62,500 nucleotides of DNA from Neocallimastix lanati (nom. inval.) (GCA_016946835.1 JACVTC010000138.1:127501-190000); one strand, 5' to 3'; shown: positions 20,101 through 29,897, counted from the stretch's first letter. Notes: generated from the letters alone by a model not told the origin. Program-made: numbers and translations.

Positions 20101-21779
20101 TTATTTTCTAAATAATTATTATTTAAATTATTTAAATTATCATTATTATTTATATTGTTATTATTTGTATTTAAATTGTAATTAATTATATTATTTTTAT
20201 TTTCTTCTCTATTTTCTGTTGTCTCTTTATTTTCATGTTCCTTATTTTTGTTATTATAGTCTTGGAGTAATACTGTACTTTTGTTATTTTCATCGTATTC
20301 TTCCATATTAACCTCAAAGTTATATATTTCTGGTCTTGTAGAAGGTGCGGAAATATTACCAGGGATATCTTCGAAGAATTCAACTGCCCTTGAAAGGACT
20401 ATTTTATTATTTGTAGTATCATATATTATGTAGGCTGTTGGATTTTTATCATCATATCCTAAAAATATTCCAGGAAGGGAGGTTCCGTTGAATTTTCGCC
20501 TAAATTGTTTTGGGATATAAAAGTAAACTTGGCAGCCAAATACTCTAAACTTTTCATAATCGACCTTTTCTTGATATAATTCCTCAAAAGGCACTTTGTT
20601 GTTGTTACCATTATGTGGTAACCTATTATGAATGTAATTTGCTGTCCTTACAGCATCTTCCCAATATTTATGATTTAGCTTACCGTCTTTGAGCATGGCG
20701 GTGGCGTTATAAATGAGAGTTTCTTGAAAACGTTCGGCTCTTCCGTTTTGCTGTGGGTTGTAAGGTATTGAAAATTGTTGTTCAATACCATTCTCTTCAC
20801 AAAATTTCCTAAAGTTATTATTTGTAAACTCAGTACCATTGTCGGTTCGTATATATTTAATATTTTTGTTGAAAATGTTGGTGACTTTCTTATACCATTT
20901 TCTGAAAATATTGAACACTTCGGCTTTTGAGTTCATAAAAAAGACCCATCCGTACCTGGTATAATCATCTAATATACTTAAGAAATATTTATTTCCATAT
21001 ATGGAGCTATCTAGGGATGACACTGTATCCATATGTATAAGTTCAAACGGCTCTTTTGACTTGTTTCTTGCTTTGTTATAAGGTTTATTTCTCATCTTGG
21101 ACGCACATATTATACATTTATTTTGTATGTTTATATTATTTAATTTTTCCTTAATGTTATCTATATAAAAGTGGCCAAGACGGCGGTGCCATAGCTCCAT
21201 GTTTTCTGTGTTAAAAGCTTTTATAATATTGTCACATGTAATAGTCTTTTTGTTGTTGTCCCTATTATATTCTATTTTATTTTTGAAAGTCCATACTTTA
21301 TATATTTTGGATTTATTAGATTTGGTAGTAAATATCCTTTTGCCTTCTTTGTTGTAAATGGTAACTAAATTTTTATTATTAAAATTGTAAAATATTGTTT
21401 TATAACCTTCTTCACTTAAGTTGTCTATTGACAACAAACTTCTTTTGAATTTAGGGATATATAATACATTTCGTAATGTAATTTCATTATTATTAATGTA
21501 GCCTACGTACGTACCTTTGTACGTAGCAGTAACTGTACCTCCGTCAGCGAATTGGATTATTTCTTCACACCTTATCTTATCTATTAAACTTGATAATGCA
21601 TTTGTCATGTGATAGGTGGCTCCGGAGTCAATTGTCCAACTGACTATATTACTTGGTAGCTTCGCTTTAGTTGATGGGGCAGTCACATAATAACTGAGGT
21701 TTTGTCTCGGCATGTTATTTTCTGCTTTAATAGCGTCCACGCCTCGGTCGAACGGAGTATGAGGATTGGATATCTTCAT
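17196..21779 (-). CDS. pol: Copia Pol polyprotein (protease, integrase, RT, RNase H)
   Basis: 1,527 codons from the first ATG in frame, though translation probably enters by frameshift from gag. Visible in order: aspartic protease with TIDSGATYH (about residue 50); gag-pre-integrase HHCC zinc finger with WHRRLGH and CIIC (about 195-225); integrase core with LDDYTRYGW, IRTDNGTEF and NPQQNGRAERFQE (about 240-360); and an Asn-rich linker of roughly 500 residues. Reverse transcriptase follows with TPKWVFRYK, ARLVARGFTQ, YQIDIKSAYLNA, ALYGLKQS and the catalytic VYVDDILLTG (about 1050-1290). RNase H closes with YVDADYGGD, SSAESEYYG and RHIDIKYHH (about 1380-1520). All catalytic residues I can identify are present. 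The linker is unusually long and carries an 8-residue tandem repeat. Confidence 0.96.
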   Translation of the reverse strand: MKISNPHTPFDRGVDAIKAENNMPRQNLSYYVTAPSTKAKLPSNIVSWTIDSGATYHMTNALSSLIDKIRCEEIIQFADGGTVTATYKGTYVGYINNNEITLRNVLYIPKFKRSLLSIDNLSEEGYKTIFYNFNNKNLVTIYNKEGKRIFTTKSNKSKIYKVWTFKNKIEYNRDNNKKTITCDNIIKAFNTENMELWHRRLGHFYIDNIKEKLNNINIQNKCIICASKMRNKPYNKARNKSKEPFELIHMDTVSSLDSSIYGNKYFLSILDDYTRYGWVFFMNSKAEVFNIFRKWYKKVTNIFNKNIKYIRTDNGTEFTNNNFRKFCEENGIEQQFSIPYNPQQNGRAERFQETLIYNATAMLKDGKLNHKYWEDAVRTANYIHNRLPHNGNNNKVPFEELYQEKVDYEKFRVFGCQVYFYIPKQFRRKFNGTSLPGIFLGYDDKNPTAYIIYDTTNNKIVLSRAVEFFEDIPGNISAPSTRPEIYNFEVNMEEYDENNKSTVLLQDYNNKNKEHENKETTENREENKNNIINYNLNTNNNNINNNDNLNNLNNNYLENNNLNNNNNINNNYPNDNNLNKYNFNKNYLNDNNINFTYSSNPNKNFPQSTNIIDPYKNYNNYNILPLNNLNSNISSNLPFAENLNPAIYNYNGGFINPNLNYLNKNNYIQNENYNNFLNEYKGHLYLNDNNLNNNYINKIINYENNAQNSSNSGNLNNKNSEDNSQGKYNLINNINNKNDKMEQSIHNSNCNDNVMNGNSSSIDNNYVKNNYIPNNNLYKNNFNTKMRTNNLYDGQSNMNDVQRINNNSNINKELNSNINNELNSNINKELNSNINNELNSNVNKELNSNIKNELNPNVSKELNSNVNKELNSNVNKELNSKVNKELNSNIKNELNSNVNKELNSNVNKELNSNENKELNKLDMSNKSNNSTISNINNDKETPDKTNNKKTSKRKGKRKLDSETKPETKKLKSSNLKDKNVKRKGKRKLDSELKPESKKIKSFDLMDIIEDNFSLLSTKEELCEPYNYPDIFNKIDKNEWLQAVKEELNSMKNLKVYKKVDRVPKGSNIITPKWVFRYKYNSDNSINKRKARLVARGFTQKQGIDYNETFSPTLKQDSLRIATAIASANNFNIYQIDIKSAYLNATLNEDVYMEIPEGAEDYKNGYWKLNKALYGLKQSGRLWNETLNERLINIGFNRLRSEPCIYVKMNDRNKIICLLTVYVDDILLTGNEHEVYKTKHLLKNYFNITDIGPVDTIIGVKFIKEKDGYLLQQHKYLENILRKFDIDKYKISSNMIPEENEELRKRKFNITKYQQAIGSLLYLAICTRPDILFPVNKASRKAKDPNYEDWYNVIKIFRYLKGKPNYGLRYSGNLKLNVYVDADYGGDVESRKSTTGYIIKIGSGPTSWYSKLQHCVSVSSAESEYYGINECARHCLWYENVLNELKLNCNCITINVDNKAAIYNCENETINPRSRHIDIKYHHTRDLIKENKIKLKYIKSEDNLADGFTKYLNTYLLNKFRDSIMVKC
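19016..19364 (-). repeat. 24-bp tandem repeat in pol linker
   Basis: About 14 copies of a 24-bp unit encoding variants of KELNSNVN, inside the Asn-rich linker between integrase and reverse transcriptase. The opposite strand is also open here, which is only a by-product of the repeat. Confidence 0.9.
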
Positions 21780-22767
21780 CTGAATTGTAATCTTTGAGGC
21801 TTATTTGAGCATCAGCAAATTCGCAATACCCATCCTCTTTGTTTATACTTGCGTTGTTGGCTTTGATATTATTGTTCTTTTTTCTTTTGTTCTTCTCATT
21901 ATGCCAACAGTCCCGTGCTATATGTCCTAGCTTGTTACATATATAACATCTTTTTCTTCCTCTGTTGTTTCTTGGTGTGAATCTATTTTTCTTGGTCATT
22001 GAGTTAACGTTTATTACTGTATTATTCTTGTGGTTATTTTCTTTTCTAAGTTCCTTAAGATATTTTAGCTTAGGGACCTTCTTTTTTAGACATTTGGTAA
22101 CATCTTCCCATTTCCCATCGTGGTCCATTATGTTAACTTCTAATGTTATTTCATATGGAAGAGCGAGATAGAGATATTCAAATTTCTTCTCATCGCTGAT
22201 TTCCATTTCAAGACTACTTAATTCATTGAAAATGTTGTTCATTTCTTCAATAAATAGTGAAATATCATTTTCTTTGTTATATTTCATATTCTCTAACTTA
22301 TTTTTTAATTCTAATTTCCTTTCTTCATTTGATCTAGTATTACTTGCTTTTAAAATGTTCCAAATTTGATAGGCACTAGATCTCTGAAAATCTAATTTGA
22401 TTTTGATTTCATCTGATATGCTATTGTTTATCAGATGCTTAGCTAAAGAATCTAGCTTTATCATTTCTTTTGTGACGTCTTTTTCATAATATAGGTCATC
22501 ACAACCTCTAACCTTTTTATATTTCTTTAGATTTTCTTTAGCTATTTTGTTTTTCTTTATAACTTTTACCTTTTCTTCGTAAACATAGTCATCAACATCA
22601 TTAATAACTAATAAAAGATCCATATCCGTTAACCATAGTCTGTAGTTATTTGATGTTAATAGGTGTTTTGTAGTAGTTGGTTTATTTGCTATGTTTACTG
22701 TATTTATTTGGTTTAATGTATTTACTGTTTCTTCAACAGTATTCGTTATATTCCTTTTTTCATTCAT
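21727..22767 (-). CDS. gag: Copia Gag
   Basis: 346 codons. The N-terminal part resembles the Retrotran_gag/UBN2 capsid family (WLTDMDLLL, then LDSLAKHLINNSISDEI, then QIWNILKASNT). A single CCHC zinc knuckle, CYICNKLGHIARDC, lies near residue 275, followed by a basic Asn-rich tail. The start codon is only 23 nt inside the 5' LTR, so the leader is essentially the primer-binding site. The 3' end overlaps pol by about 75 nt of open frame (stop in pol frame near 21802, gag stop at 21727). Confidence 0.93.
   Translation of the reverse strand: MNEKRNITNTVEETVNTLNQINTVNIANKPTTTKHLLTSNNYRLWLTDMDLLLVINDVDDYVYEEKVKVIKKNKIAKENLKKYKKVRGCDDLYYEKDVTKEMIKLDSLAKHLINNSISDEIKIKLDFQRSSAYQIWNILKASNTRSNEERKLELKNKLENMKYNKENDISLFIEEMNNIFNELSSLEMEISDEKKFEYLYLALPYEITLEVNIMDHDGKWEDVTKCLKKKVPKLKYLKELRKENNHKNNTVINVNSMTKKNRFTPRNNRGRKRCYICNKLGHIARDCWHNEKNKRKKNNNIKANNASINKEDGYCEFADAQISLKDYNSDEDIQSSYSVRPRRGRY
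21741..21747 (-). promoter_or_regulatory. Candidate +1 ribosomal frameshift site
   Basis: On the coding strand the heptamer CCG-AGG-C is in gag frame, and skipping one base leaves GGC in pol frame. It lies in the short gag/pol overlap. Ty1 of yeast uses CUU-AGG-C in the same position, sharing the slow AGG codon and the following C. The assignment is inferred from position and similarity. Confidence 0.5.
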
Positions 22768-22775
22768 TTCTGCTA

Positions 22776-22790
22776 ATGAGACTCTTAATC
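22776..22790 (-). other. Primer-binding site, half-tRNA-Lys(CUU) type
   Basis: The plus strand reads ATGAGACTCTTAATC directly against the LTR. That is a tRNA anticodon arm: stem TGAGA, loop CTCTTAA with anticodon CTT, then TC starting the 3' stem (A31-T39 and G30-C40 can pair). The element strand is its complement. This implies priming by a 5' tRNA-Lys half cut in the anticodon stem rather than by the tRNA 3' end. Confidence 0.65.
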
Positions 22791-23044
22791 TTTTGTTTTT
22801 TTTTTTTTTTTATTTTTTATTTTATTTTATTTTTTATTTTTTATTTATTTAAGTTCTATTTTATTTAATTATTAAATTATTATTTTATTTTATACTAATT
22901 ACATGTATTAGTTTTTTACTACATCAATTACACAATATCTTCATATTAATATTATATGTATTAAGCCACATACATACATACATACATAAAGATTTAAATA
23001 TATATAATATAAATTACTATACTATTTGAACTTTATTTTTAACA
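22791..23044 (-). repeat. 5' LTR of the copia element
   Basis: 254 bp, matching 16919-17172 by eye; followed outside by AATAT, the right copy of the target duplication. Confidence 0.93.
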
Positions 23045-23670
23045 AATATTATAAAAAATTAAAAAAAAAAACGAAAAAAAAGACACTTTGAAATTTAAAT
23101 ATTCTTAATTATTTAAATGTTTTTTCATATATTAATTATAAGTAATTAATATATATTTATTTACTTATTAATTATATATTATAATAATATTTATTAAATA
23201 AAAATATTATATTTTATTATATATTTATATCATATTTATTTCTACATAAGTATATTTTTTTATTATTAAATGTATTAAATATATAAATTAAAAATATAAA
23301 TTAAAGTTTTAAATTCAATTAGTTGTAGTGATTAATAAAATGATAAAGTATTTCCTTTTCAAAAATAAATTATTATTCATTTATTATTATTAATTATTGT
23401 AAATTATTATTTATTAGTATTAATTAATTATTATTGATAATTAATTAAAGAATAAAATTTTTTTAATTTTATTTTATTTATACATATACTAATAAAATAA
23501 CATGTAAATTAGTCAATAACAATATCAATAACAATATCAATAACAATATCAATAACAACACCAAATCTAATTTTTTATGTTACATCACATTTTCATTATT
23601 AAGTTTAAAATTTATTAATACATTATAGAATATTGTCATCAGAATATAGAATATTATTCCTAGTCTATAA
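23045..23670. other. Intergenic AT-rich DNA
   Basis: No gene seen. A short 12-bp tandem repeat (ATATCAATAACA, about 4 units) lies at 23519-23563. Confidence 0.6.
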
Positions 23671-25065
23671 AATAAAATAAAATAAAATAAATAGTAGAAA
23701 ATTAAATATAAAGTACAGATTGAATAAAATAAAATAAAATAAAATAAAATAAAATAAAGTAAAATAAAATAAAATAAAATAAAATAAATAGTAGAATATT
23801 AAATATAAAGTACAGATTGAATAAAATAAAATAAAATAAAATAAATAGTAGAATATTAAATATAAAGTACAGATTGAATAAAATAAAATAAAATAAAATA
23901 AAATAAAATAAAATAAAATAAAATAAAATAAAATAAAATAAAATAAAATAAATAGTAGAATATTAAATATAAAGTACAGATTGAATAAAATAAAATAAAA
24001 TAAAATAAAATAAATAGTAGAATATTAAATATAAAGTACAGATTGAATAAAATAAAATAAAATAAAATAAAATAAATAGTAGAATATTAAATATAAAGTA
24101 CAGATTGAATAAAATAAAATAAAATAAAATAAAATAAATAGTAGAATATTAAATATAAAGTACAGATTGAATAAAATAAAATAAAATAAAATAAAATAAA
24201 ATAAAATAAAATAAAATAAAATAAAATAAAATAAAATAAAATAAAATAAAATAAAATAAAATAAAATAAAATAAAATAAAATAAAATAAAATAAAATAAA
24301 ATAAAATAAAATAAAATAAAATAAAATAAAATAAAATAAAATAAAATAAAATAAAATAAAATAAAATAAAATAAAATAAAATAAAATAAAATAAAATAAA
24401 ATAAAATAAAATAAAATAAAATAAAATAAAATAAAATAAAATAAAATAAAATAAAATAAAATAAAATAAATAGTAGAATATTAAATATAAAGTACAGATT
24501 GAATAAAATAAAATAAAATAAAATAAAATAAAATAAAATAAAATAAAATAAAATAAAATAAAATAAAATAAAATAAAATAAAATAAAATAAAATAAAATA
24601 AAATAAAATAAAATAAAATAAAATAAAATAAAATAAAATAAAATAAAATAAAATAAAATAAAATGAAATAAAATAAAATAAAATAAAATAAAATAAAATA
24701 AAATAAAATAAAATAAATAGTAGAATATTAAATATAAAGTACAGATTGAATAAAATAAAATAAAATAAAATAAAATAAAATAAAATAAAATAAAATAAAA
24801 TAAAATAAAATAAAATAAAATAAAATAAAATAAAATAAAATAAAATAAAATAAAATAAAATAAAATAAAATAAAATAAAATAAAATAAAATAAAATAAAA
24901 TAAAATAAAATAAAATAAAATAAAATAAAATAAAATAAAATAAAATAAATAAAATAAAATACAATAAAATACAATAAAATAAAATACAATAAAATAAAAT
25001 AAAATAAATAGTAGAATATAAATATTATTAAAGTACAGATTGAATAAAATAAAATAAAATAAATA
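23666..25065. repeat. AAAAT pentamer arrays with a recurring 33-bp spacer
   Basis: Long (AAAAT)n blocks, one of nearly 300 bp, are separated by about ten near-identical spacers. Each spacer reads TAGTAGAATATTAAATATAA followed by AGTACAGATTGAA. Spacers fall near 23693, 23792, 23850, 23953, 24017, 24077, 24140, 24471, 24718 and 25012. The last carries an indel. The long FYFIL-type ORFs on the minus strand are translations of the pentamer and not genes. Confidence 0.95.
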
Positions 25066-25965
25066 GAAATTGATATAATTGATATTATGTAGAAATAACC
25101 GCTTTAACACTGTATTAATATTTCGTCACTTCTCTTATTAGTTATATTTCGTAACTCTTGTTTAATTCTATGTATTTATTAATTATTATATACTTTAATA
25201 AAAAAAATTCTGTTATTTTAATATTCTAATTAATCTTTTCTTAATTTTTATAAATCAAAAACTACTTTTTATCTGTTTATTATCAAAAATTATTATTCAT
25301 TTTATCGGAATATTAATTTATAAACTATAAAATTATTTTTAACTGAATATTTAGATTTTTTAATTATTAAACTTTATAATATTAATTATTAATTATTAAA
25401 TATAATTATTTATTACTTTATATTAATTAACATTTATTATTTATTAATTATTAATTATTATTTATTATTTATTATTAATAATATTTATTATTTATTTATT
25501 ATTTATTATTTATTTATTATTTATTATTTATTTATTATTTATTATTTATTATTTATTTATTATTTATTATTTATTATTTATTATTTATTATTTATTATTT
25601 ATTATTTATTATTTATTATTTATTATTTATTATTTATTATTTAATCATTTAATTATTTAATTATTTAATATTTAATGTTTAATACTATTTATTAATTTTA
25701 TTTATCTTTTTAATTTATTCGAATATATTTAAAGTTAGATATTTAAATAAAATATTAAATAAAATATTTGGATATCATAATATATAATATATTTAATAAT
25801 TTAATTATTATATGCGGAAAAATGCTTTATTATTATAAAATTATAATTAATATAATAAATATTTACATACATTTAATTATGTATTGCATTCCAAATATAT
25901 ATATATATTATCCAGCTTTTTATTTTTATATAGTTCAAGCAATAAGCAATATATATATATAATCC

Positions 25966-26010
<45 letters not shown>

Positions 26011-26590
26011 TATATATTTAAGCATTTTCAATAATATTTTACGGATTTTAATTATTTTAAATTTGTCAATTATTATTTTTAGAAATTTAGAAACAATTAT
26101 TATATTAATTATATGATTCTATATATTATCATAACTGAATAATATAAATATAAATTGTAAAATTAATTAGAATTTTATAAATCAAATAATAAAGTTTAGC
26201 TATAATGATAATTATAGTTTTATAATGATTATAATTTTATAATAATATATTTATAATATTAATAATCATAATTATTAATATTTTTATAATATAACAAAAG
26301 AATTTAAATTATATATCTTTTTAAATAATGATTCATTATAAGTATCATAATACTATAATAAAAACAATATAATAATATTATTATAATGATATAAATATTT
26401 AAAATTATATATAATAAGTAATAGAGATTATAATAAATACATTTTATTTTTTATTTTTTTCACTTTCTTAATATATATTAAAAATTTATACTTCTTATAT
26501 ATATATTCATTAAATTATATAGTATAACATATCATAAAGAGTTTTATAATGATATTTATGAAATTTAAATAAAATAATATATAAGTAAAT
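25066..26590. other. Intergenic region with TTATTTATTA-type repeats
   Basis: Holds an imperfect TTA/TTTA tandem array at about 25435-25645 and a 35-nt T run near 25970. No gene could be supported. Confidence 0.65.
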
Positions 26591-28975
26591 ATGGAGCTGA
26601 CTGAGTTTTTTGAGTTCGAAGATAATATATATGTAAAATCAAAAAAAATAATGTACAAGGATATAGAACTAAAAATTGAAAAGAATGCATCACTGTATGA
26701 ATTATTTAACCAACTTATGTCAAAAGTTAAAAAATTAGATTGTGTGTATGATAAAAACAATTATTATTATAGAACCATTTTAAAATTATTATATGATCCA
26801 TTCTTATTAAACTATGAAATAATATCAGAAAAAATTATTGAAATATTTGTAGAAATTCATAAATATATAGAAGATTTTGTTAATAAAAAAAATATATTAC
26901 TATCATTAGCCATTGCAGACATAAATAATATTGATTTTATGTCGCATTTTCCCGAATCAATAAATGATTATGTACTATCATTTATTTCATTACCAAAAAA
27001 TAATAGAAGAATTTCAAAAGAGGATTATATACAATTAATTCGATTTAAAAATGAATATAATATATTAAATATACAATATACTATGATATTTCAAATTTTG
27101 ATTAAATATCTAGATTATGCCATAATAAATAAAAATAATAAAATGATCAAACAGTTCGATCATCTATCAACTATAAAAGAAAAAGTGGAATTAATTAATG
27201 CATGTCGAAATAACGATATAGAAAAAGCGAAAAAAATTTTAGATAAAGATTTATACATTAGATATAATACCTATGACGGGAAAACAATATTTGATATACC
27301 GATTAATAACGAAAATGATGAATTTATTAAATTTTTAATCTCATATAAATATATCGATTTATATGTTCATGATATTAAAAAAAGAATTCCAATTAAAAAT
27401 GCATATAATTTAATTAATAAAAGTTGCTTTAATATTTTATTAGAAAGAATGATGGATTCATATACTTATAGATTAGGAATGAAAACAACATTATTAATAT
27501 GGGCTATTAGCTATGAAGAAAAAGAGGTATATAATTATATACTTAAAAAAATAAAACCTAAAAATATAAATTTAACAGATTCAAGTAATAGATCAGCATT
27601 ATTATGGGCAATAAAAAAGAAAAATCGAGAAGTAGTAGATATTCTTTTAAGTTATCCAGATATTGATGTTAATATATGTGATAAATATGGTAATACACCA
27701 ATACTTTTAACAGCAATTCACCAAGATATTATTACAATGAAAAAATTAATTAAAGATTTTAATGTGGATGTAAATGAGAAAAATAATTTTGGTAATACTC
27801 CCCTAATTATTGCAACAGACAAGAAATATATAGATATTGCAAATATCTTAATTGAAAATAAAAATATTGATATTAATGCACATAACAATAATAAAATAAC
27901 TGCGTTAATGTATGCTATATTTAAGGATTGTAATGAAATAATATTTAAAATTTTAAAACAACCAAATCTAGATATTAATGCAATAGATAATAAAGGTAAT
28001 ACAGTTCTTATGCTAGCATCAAAGAAAGGAAATTTACAACTGGTAAAAGCAATTTTAAAAATTCCTAATATTAATATAAATATTAAGAATTCAGAAAATA
28101 AAACAGCCATAGTATATGCAATAGAAAAGGGTATGCATAAAGTTATGACATTTTTATTGCAACAAAATGATATTATAATAAATACTGTAGATATCAATGG
28201 CAATACACCAATAACATCCTTTATAAAGATTAATTCTGGATCAAATATGAATTTTTTGAAAATACTATTAAAAGTAAAAAAACTTGATGTTAATATGGTT
28301 GATAATGATTTAAGATCTCCATTAATCTTGGCATGTGAAAAAAATCTACTAGAAGTAGTTAAATATTTATTTAAAATAAAAAATATTAATATAAATTTAC
28401 AAGATAAATATAAAAATACTGCATTAATATTCGCTGCCATTAATCGTAATCCCGAAATTATAAAAATACTAATTAGTAATAGGAATACAGATATAAATAA
28501 AAGTAACAATATTGGTAAAAATGCATTAATGTTAGCCATAAAAGATGTAAAATGTGTTCAACTATTATTAAAAAGGAAAGATATAGATTTAAATATACGA
28601 GATAGAAAAGGAAGAACTGCCTTATATATTGCAGTAGAAAAGAAATATATTGATTCTATAAAGCTTTTATTAAGAAAAAAGAATTTAGATCCAAATATAA
28701 AAGATTTGAATGGTGTTTCTCCATACGATTTAGCAATCAAATTAAATTTAAATGACGTAGTCAAACTATTATCTAAATATAATAGAACTAATAATCCAAA
28801 TTTAAAAGGAATTGATTCTGAAAGTTCTGAAAGTAGATCCTGTATTACATGCAATTTATTTAGAAGTTCAAGGAGAAATGAATCATCAACTAAAAATAAT
28901 GACAAAAGTAAAGATTTATCTTTTTATGATAGTGGAACTGATAATATTGAGAAAACAGCAATAATTCAAAATTAG
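26591..28975 (+). CDS. Ankyrin-repeat protein, single exon
   Basis: 794 residues without an intron. Residues 1-200 are a helical, Lys/Ile/Asn-rich region I do not recognise. Residues about 200-330 hold degenerate ankyrin-like units. From about 335 to 745 there are some 12 recognisable ankyrin repeats of about 33 residues with the usual T/S-A/P-L-x-x-A core (GNTPLIIAT, ITALMYAI, GNTVLMLAS, NTALIFAA, RTALYIAV) and D-hydrophobic-N turns. The C-terminal 50 residues are Ser-rich and polar, with a CITC pair. No signal peptide, membrane segment or catalytic domain is visible. Ankyrin arrays bind proteins; the partner is unknown. Large intronless ankyrin families are expected in gut fungi, from general knowledge. 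The antisense ORFs here mirror the repeat periodicity. Confidence 0.93.
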   Translation: MELTEFFEFEDNIYVKSKKIMYKDIELKIEKNASLYELFNQLMSKVKKLDCVYDKNNYYYRTILKLLYDPFLLNYEIISEKIIEIFVEIHKYIEDFVNKKNILLSLAIADINNIDFMSHFPESINDYVLSFISLPKNNRRISKEDYIQLIRFKNEYNILNIQYTMIFQILIKYLDYAIINKNNKMIKQFDHLSTIKEKVELINACRNNDIEKAKKILDKDLYIRYNTYDGKTIFDIPINNENDEFIKFLISYKYIDLYVHDIKKRIPIKNAYNLINKSCFNILLERMMDSYTYRLGMKTTLLIWAISYEEKEVYNYILKKIKPKNINLTDSSNRSALLWAIKKKNREVVDILLSYPDIDVNICDKYGNTPILLTAIHQDIITMKKLIKDFNVDVNEKNNFGNTPLIIATDKKYIDIANILIENKNIDINAHNNNKITALMYAIFKDCNEIIFKILKQPNLDINAIDNKGNTVLMLASKKGNLQLVKAILKIPNININIKNSENKTAIVYAIEKGMHKVMTFLLQQNDIIINTVDINGNTPITSFIKINSGSNMNFLKILLKVKKLDVNMVDNDLRSPLILACEKNLLEVVKYLFKIKNININLQDKYKNTALIFAAINRNPEIIKILISNRNTDINKSNNIGKNALMLAIKDVKCVQLLLKRKDIDLNIRDRKGRTALYIAVEKKYIDSIKLLLRKKNLDPNIKDLNGVSPYDLAIKLNLNDVVKLLSKYNRTNNPNLKGIDSESSESRSCITCNLFRSSRRNESSTKNNDKSKDLSFYDSGTDNIEKTAIIQN

Positions 28976-29769
28976 TAATATATAATAAAATATCATTTTA
29001 TAAATAATGGTATATATAATAACAATAATGATAATAATTCTATCTATTATTTAAAAATATATATTAATAGCATTTATATTACATTATTGTAATAAATATT
29101 ATTATAATAATAATAAATAGTTATTAAAAGCAATAAAAATATATATATGTTTTGATTTTATTTATCATTGATTAAAAAAAAAAAAATTTATAAAAAAATT
29201 AAAAATAAAATTTAAATATATAAAAATAAAATTTAAATACATAAATAATTAAGATTTTAGTATATAAATTATTTTCACAACCTTAAAAATAAAATAAGGA
29301 CAAAAATTTATATTAAAAAAAATTAATTAAAATAAAGCCAATTATTACCTTGATTATTACTATTTTTAATCATTTTTAGGATGATTCATGTAATAAAATA
29401 TATTTCATTTAAATTTCAATTATAATAAAAAAAATAATAGTAATAAAATTATAAATTTTCTTCATATATAATTTTGAAATTTCATATTTATAAATAAAAA
29501 ATTAAAATAAAAAATTTAAATAATAAATTTACAATAATAAATATTAAAAATATTAAATTTCAATATTATAATAATTTCATATTATTTTTATTATAATAAT
29601 TACATATTATTTTTATTATTTAAATTTATTATATAAATTTTTTATTTAAATTTTTAAATATTAGTTTTATTATTAATATATATAATAAAATTAGATAATA
29701 TATATATATATAAATATTTTATTTTATTATATTTTTTATAATAATTTCATAATATTATTACAATTATCT

Positions 29770-29805
<36 letters not shown>

Positions 29806-29897
29806 AAAATTAATTATAATTAAAATTATTTTTCCATACTATTAGTTTTTTTTATTTTATTATATTACTATTATTATTTATTTATTTATTTATTTTT
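28976..29897. other. Convergent 3' intergenic region
   Basis: AT-rich sequence between the ankyrin and GH3 stop codons, with a 31-nt T run near 29772. No gene seen. Confidence 0.6.

Larger units (their letters stand above)
16919..23044 (-). mobile_element. Complete Ty1/copia LTR retrotransposon
   Basis: A 6.1-kb element on the minus strand. It has two 254-bp LTRs (16919-17172 and 22791-23044), a gag ORF, an overlapping pol ORF in the +1 frame, a primer-binding site against the 5' LTR (22776-22790), and a purine tract AGGAGGAG against the 3' LTR (complement of 17174-17181). AATAT occurs immediately outside both ends (16914-16918 and 23045-23049), as expected for a 5-bp target-site duplication. 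The order protease, integrase, reverse transcriptase, RNase H defines the copia superfamily. Both ORFs are open, so the copy may be recent and functional. Confidence 0.96.

Noticed and set aside
23666-25065. CRISPR-like look (constant 33-bp unit with variable blocks between)
   Set aside because: The variable parts are pure AAAAT tracts of differing length, there are no unique spacers or cas genes, and the genome is eukaryotic.
24087-25110. Long minus-strand ORFs of 200-300 residues made of FYFIL repeats
   Set aside because: Frame-independent translations of the AAAAT pentamer; three frames are open at once and there is no domain.
27718-28905. Antisense ORFs of 273 and 115 residues in the ankyrin gene
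   Set aside because: Periodic reflections of the ankyrin repeats, without features of their own.
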